Positions 57,351-59,283 of a DNA stretch of 59,283 nt are shown here, piece by piece. How positions within the stretch are numbered: position 1 is the first letter of the stretch; every line of letters starts with the position of its first letter. Source of the stretch: Lachnospiraceae bacterium (lineage in GTDB: Bacteria; Bacillota; Clostridia; Lachnospirales; Lachnospiraceae); assembly GCA_016288005.1 (NCBI GenBank), contig JAEEXY010000010.1, positions 1-59,283 on the forward strand, given 5' to 3'. The notes under the pieces are model-generated. The model searched no databases. It was not told the DNA's origin and saw nothing but the letters and a program-made list of their open reading frames with translations. The translations under genes and the position numbers were made by a program.

Positions 57351-58352
57351 CTATCTTTTCACGGTCAGTTCTCCTGCCATGTTCATCGAATAATAATCAC
57401 GTATCTCCGCAGGCTCCTCGGTCATGCCGAGTATCCACATCAGTTTTGTGAGCGCGGCCTCGCAGGTCATGTCATGCGCTTCGAGCGCGCCCGTCTCGAG
57501 CGCACGCCTGCCTGTCTCGTAGACATCCATCTTTGAGCCTTCGTAAACGCACTGGGTGCCTATGACTACCGTCATGCCGCCCTTTATCAGTCTGTCGAGC
57601 GTGGTGATGAAATCATGCTTTAAGAAAGGCATGCCGCCAATGCCGTAGGCCTCGACGTAGAGCCCTTTGTAGCCGCGCTCGGCCATCGACTCGAACACAT
57701 CCCTGTGGATGCCCGGGAACATCTTGATCAGGCCCACCCTGTCGGAATATGTATTCGCAAGCTTAAATATCCCGGTCCGTTCGGGCACCGCCGCCTCATC
57801 GATCCTCATTCCGAGAGAGCTGATCGTCGCGATATCGGGATAATTGATGCTCTCGAACGCGTCAAAGCTCAGCGACCGTACCTTGGAGGCGCGGCATCCG
57901 AGCATTACCTTGCGGTTGAAAGCGACGAAAACGCCGGGTATCCGGCTCGCTGCCATGTGTATCGCGCATCTGCAGTTTTCCATCGCGTCGGCAACGGGAT
58001 TGATGATCGAGAGCTGCGAGCCCGTGATCACGACGGGAATGTTGATATTCCTCAGCATGAACGAGAGCATCGAAGAGGTGTACGCGAGCGTATCCGTGCC
58101 GTGGATGACCACGATCCCGTCGTAATCGTTCCTGCGCGAGCTGATATGCTCCGCGAGCACGCTCCAGTCCTCGGGGAAAATGTTCGCGCTGTCGAGCGAG
58201 CAGAAATCCTCGATCTCGATGTCGATATCACCCGAAACGATCTGCAGCTCCTTCTGCATGTCCCGGATCGAAAGCCCGGGCATCAGTCCGTTTCCCTTCA
58301 TTACCGACGACAGCGTGCCGCCGGTGTTGATTATCAGTATTCTCCTGCTCAT
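57351..58352 (-). CDS. L-asparaginase, type I-like
   Basis: A 333-residue enzyme converting asparagine to aspartate and ammonia. The two signature threonines are present: IINTGGTLSS at the N terminus and VVIHGTDTLAYTSSMLSF near 85. No signal peptide, so it is the cytosolic form. Length is normal. AGGAG lies six bases before the ATG; the longer frame upstream runs over the ABC permease gene and is not used. Likely co-transcribed with the ABC-2 genes and the discoidin-like gene. Confidence 0.9.
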   Translation of the reverse strand: MSRRILIINTGGTLSSVMKGNGLMPGLSIRDMQKELQIVSGDIDIEIEDFCSLDSANIFPEDWSVLAEHISSRRNDYDGIVVIHGTDTLAYTSSMLSFMLRNINIPVVITGSQLSIINPVADAMENCRCAIHMAASRIPGVFVAFNRKVMLGCRASKVRSLSFDAFESINYPDIATISSLGMRIDEAAVPERTGIFKLANTYSDRVGLIKMFPGIHRDVFESMAERGYKGLYVEAYGIGGMPFLKHDFITTLDRLIKGGMTVVIGTQCVYEGSKMDVYETGRRALETGALEAHDMTCEAALTKLMWILGMTEEPAEIRDYYSMNMAGELTVKR

Positions 58353-58387
58353 ATATGTCTCCTGACGGTCAGCCGCACAGACCGTGC

Positions 58388-59188
58388 TCAGCTTCCCGTT
58401 GATCTGTAATATTTCATCCCGCGGTTGAACAGGATGATCATCAGTGTCAGTACCGCAGCTCCCGAAAGGGGCGTTACAAAGGCCGTCCATGCCGGCCATC
58501 CGTAGAGAGGCTTTCCGAGTATCCATGCCGCGGGGACCTGCATCGTGAGCGCGAACGGCGCCACCACGGTAAACAGTATCTTGAGCGGTCTCGGATAGAT
58601 ATCCGTCGGATACTGGCATGCCGAGCGTCCTCCGTAGGTTATCGCGTTTACGAGCTCGACGGATTTTACGCTGTGTATGCTGAATATCGCCTCTATCAGG
58701 AACAGTCCGAGGATCAGCATGCAGCTCATGATCACTGCTTCGATCAGGGCCAGCGCCTTCAAACAGCTCCATTCCACTCCCGACATCCTGCTGCCCATGA
58801 TCAGCGACGCGACTCCCACGGCTATGCAGGTAATGCGTCTCGGATCGGTGCCGCTGCAGAGCACCTGGAAGAATATCGTTCTCGGCCGCAGCAGCAGCGT
58901 ATCCAGCCTGCCCGTCCTGACCATCGACGGAAAATCACCGGTTATGCCTCTCGCGAAGATCTCGGTCGTGTAGAACGAAACCGACATCATCCCGAAGAAA
59001 AAGAACAGGTCACCGCCGGTCCACTGATTTACTCTTTCAAAACGGTCCACAACGAGTATGACGGCCAGCATCTCGCCGCCCTCCATCACCAATTGCGTCA
59101 GCATCTGCAGGATGAATGACGAAGTATACTGCATGTGGCTCTTCATCAGCATCCCCATGGACCTGACATATAGTTTTATGGTATTCAT
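58388..59188 (-). CDS. ABC-2 type transporter permease
   Basis: A 266-residue membrane protein with six helices, of the ABC-2/DUF990-like permease group: ITGDFPSMVRTGRLDTLLLRPR, then EAIFSIHSVKSVELVNAITYGGR and YPTDIYPRPLKILFTVVAPF are typical. The partner permease fragment lies just upstream and the ATPase is presumably beyond the right edge. Substrate unknown. Confidence 0.85.
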   Translation of the reverse strand: MNTIKLYVRSMGMLMKSHMQYTSSFILQMLTQLVMEGGEMLAVILVVDRFERVNQWTGGDLFFFFGMMSVSFYTTEIFARGITGDFPSMVRTGRLDTLLLRPRTIFFQVLCSGTDPRRITCIAVGVASLIMGSRMSGVEWSCLKALALIEAVIMSCMLILGLFLIEAIFSIHSVKSVELVNAITYGGRSACQYPTDIYPRPLKILFTVVAPFALTMQVPAAWILGKPLYGWPAWTAFVTPLSGAAVLTLMIILFNRGMKYYRSTGS

Positions 59189-59197
59189 ATCGTAAGC

Positions 59198-59283
59198 TTA
59201 CCCTCCCTGCACTATAAGGCGCTTCCTGTTGGAATCCCACAGCCACATGCCGAGACCTATGAGCACCGCGGCCCATAAAAACT
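59198..59283 (-). CDS. ABC-2 type permease, C-terminal end (cut by window edge)
   Basis: Only the last 28 residues are visible, ending WDSNRKRLIVQGG before a TAA. The hydrophobic stretch with basic residues and a Gly-Gly end matches the C terminus of ABC-2 permeases that pair with the following one. It ends 9 bases before the downstream ATG. Confidence 0.6.
   Translation of the reverse strand, partial: FLWAAVLIGLGMWLWDSNRKRLIVQGG

Noticed and set aside
58353..58772. A 140-codon N-terminal extension of the asparaginase frame
   Set aside because: It runs antiparallel-frame through the ABC-2 permease gene, and a good ribosome binding site and the standard asparaginase N terminus lie at 58352.

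Overview
The window looks like a chromosomal segment of a fibre-degrading anaerobic Firmicute, most likely a Lachnospiraceae (Clostridia) member of gut or rumen type. The evidence is the rnfCDGEAB order with a DUF3842 gene attached, a cytosolic cellobiose phosphorylase, CE2, CE4 and CE15 esterases, GH35, a BspA-type leucine-rich tail on a secreted enzyme, CarD, strong GGAGG ribosome binding sites and TTGACA/TATAAT-type promoters. The assignment is inference from gene content; no rRNA, tRNA, CRISPR array, insertion sequence or phage gene is visible. No gene-free gap exceeds 300 bases.

Layout. 0-4.7 kb (minus): a probable operon mazG, esterase, GH35 beta-galactosidase, DUF5107 protein (cut by the left edge). 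4.8-8.4 kb: a 1198-residue secreted glucuronoyl-esterase-like protein. 8.7-10.8 kb: an AraC regulator and an MsmX/UgpC-type sugar ABC ATPase with no permease genes nearby. 11-14 kb: an operon of a short-chain reductase (possible EF-P 5-aminopentanone reductase), an LCP-like membrane protein, a small secreted protein and YitT. 14.3-18.2 kb: a methyltransferase facing an iron/corrinoid-type ABC importer whose mRNA leader carries a strong terminator hairpin. 18.2-27.2 kb: a long co-directional run, DUF2974 lipase-like, CE2, CE4, rnfC-D-G-E-A-B, DUF3842, with a clear promoter only at its head. 27.3-31.1 kb: carD and nagA bracketed by two related long palindromes, then aspS. 31.2-39.7 kb: a GPH sugar permease with a FecR-domain surface protein, and several small-to-medium envelope proteins (YcxB-like, zinc-ribbon and repeat lipoprotein). 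39.9-42.4 kb: cellobiose phosphorylase. 42.4-48.5 kb: a trigger-factor-like FKBP lipoprotein, CCA-adding enzyme, PEGA protein and VWA lipoprotein. 48.4-52.8 kb: ABC-F protein, AzlD, AzlC and a cytosolic 5'-nucleotidase. 52.9-56.4 kb: a three-gene signalling operon of a degenerate histidine kinase, an intact-looking kinase and a LuxR-type regulator. 56.5-59.3 kb: a discoidin-like protein, asparaginase and ABC-2 permeases running off the right edge.

How it fits together. Plant-wall oligosaccharides would be deacetylated and de-esterified outside or at the surface (CE2, CE15, esterase), imported through MsmX-energised ABC systems or the GPH carrier, and split inside by GH35 and cellobiose phosphorylase. 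Amino sugars go through NagA. Rnf couples ferredoxin oxidation to ion pumping. The points most worth a second look are the pseudokinase-kinase pair, the CE15 protein with a rearranged active site, the paired palindromes around carD-nagA, the metal-importer leader, promoters with palindromes built into their cores, and a Cys-rich tail on RnfE.
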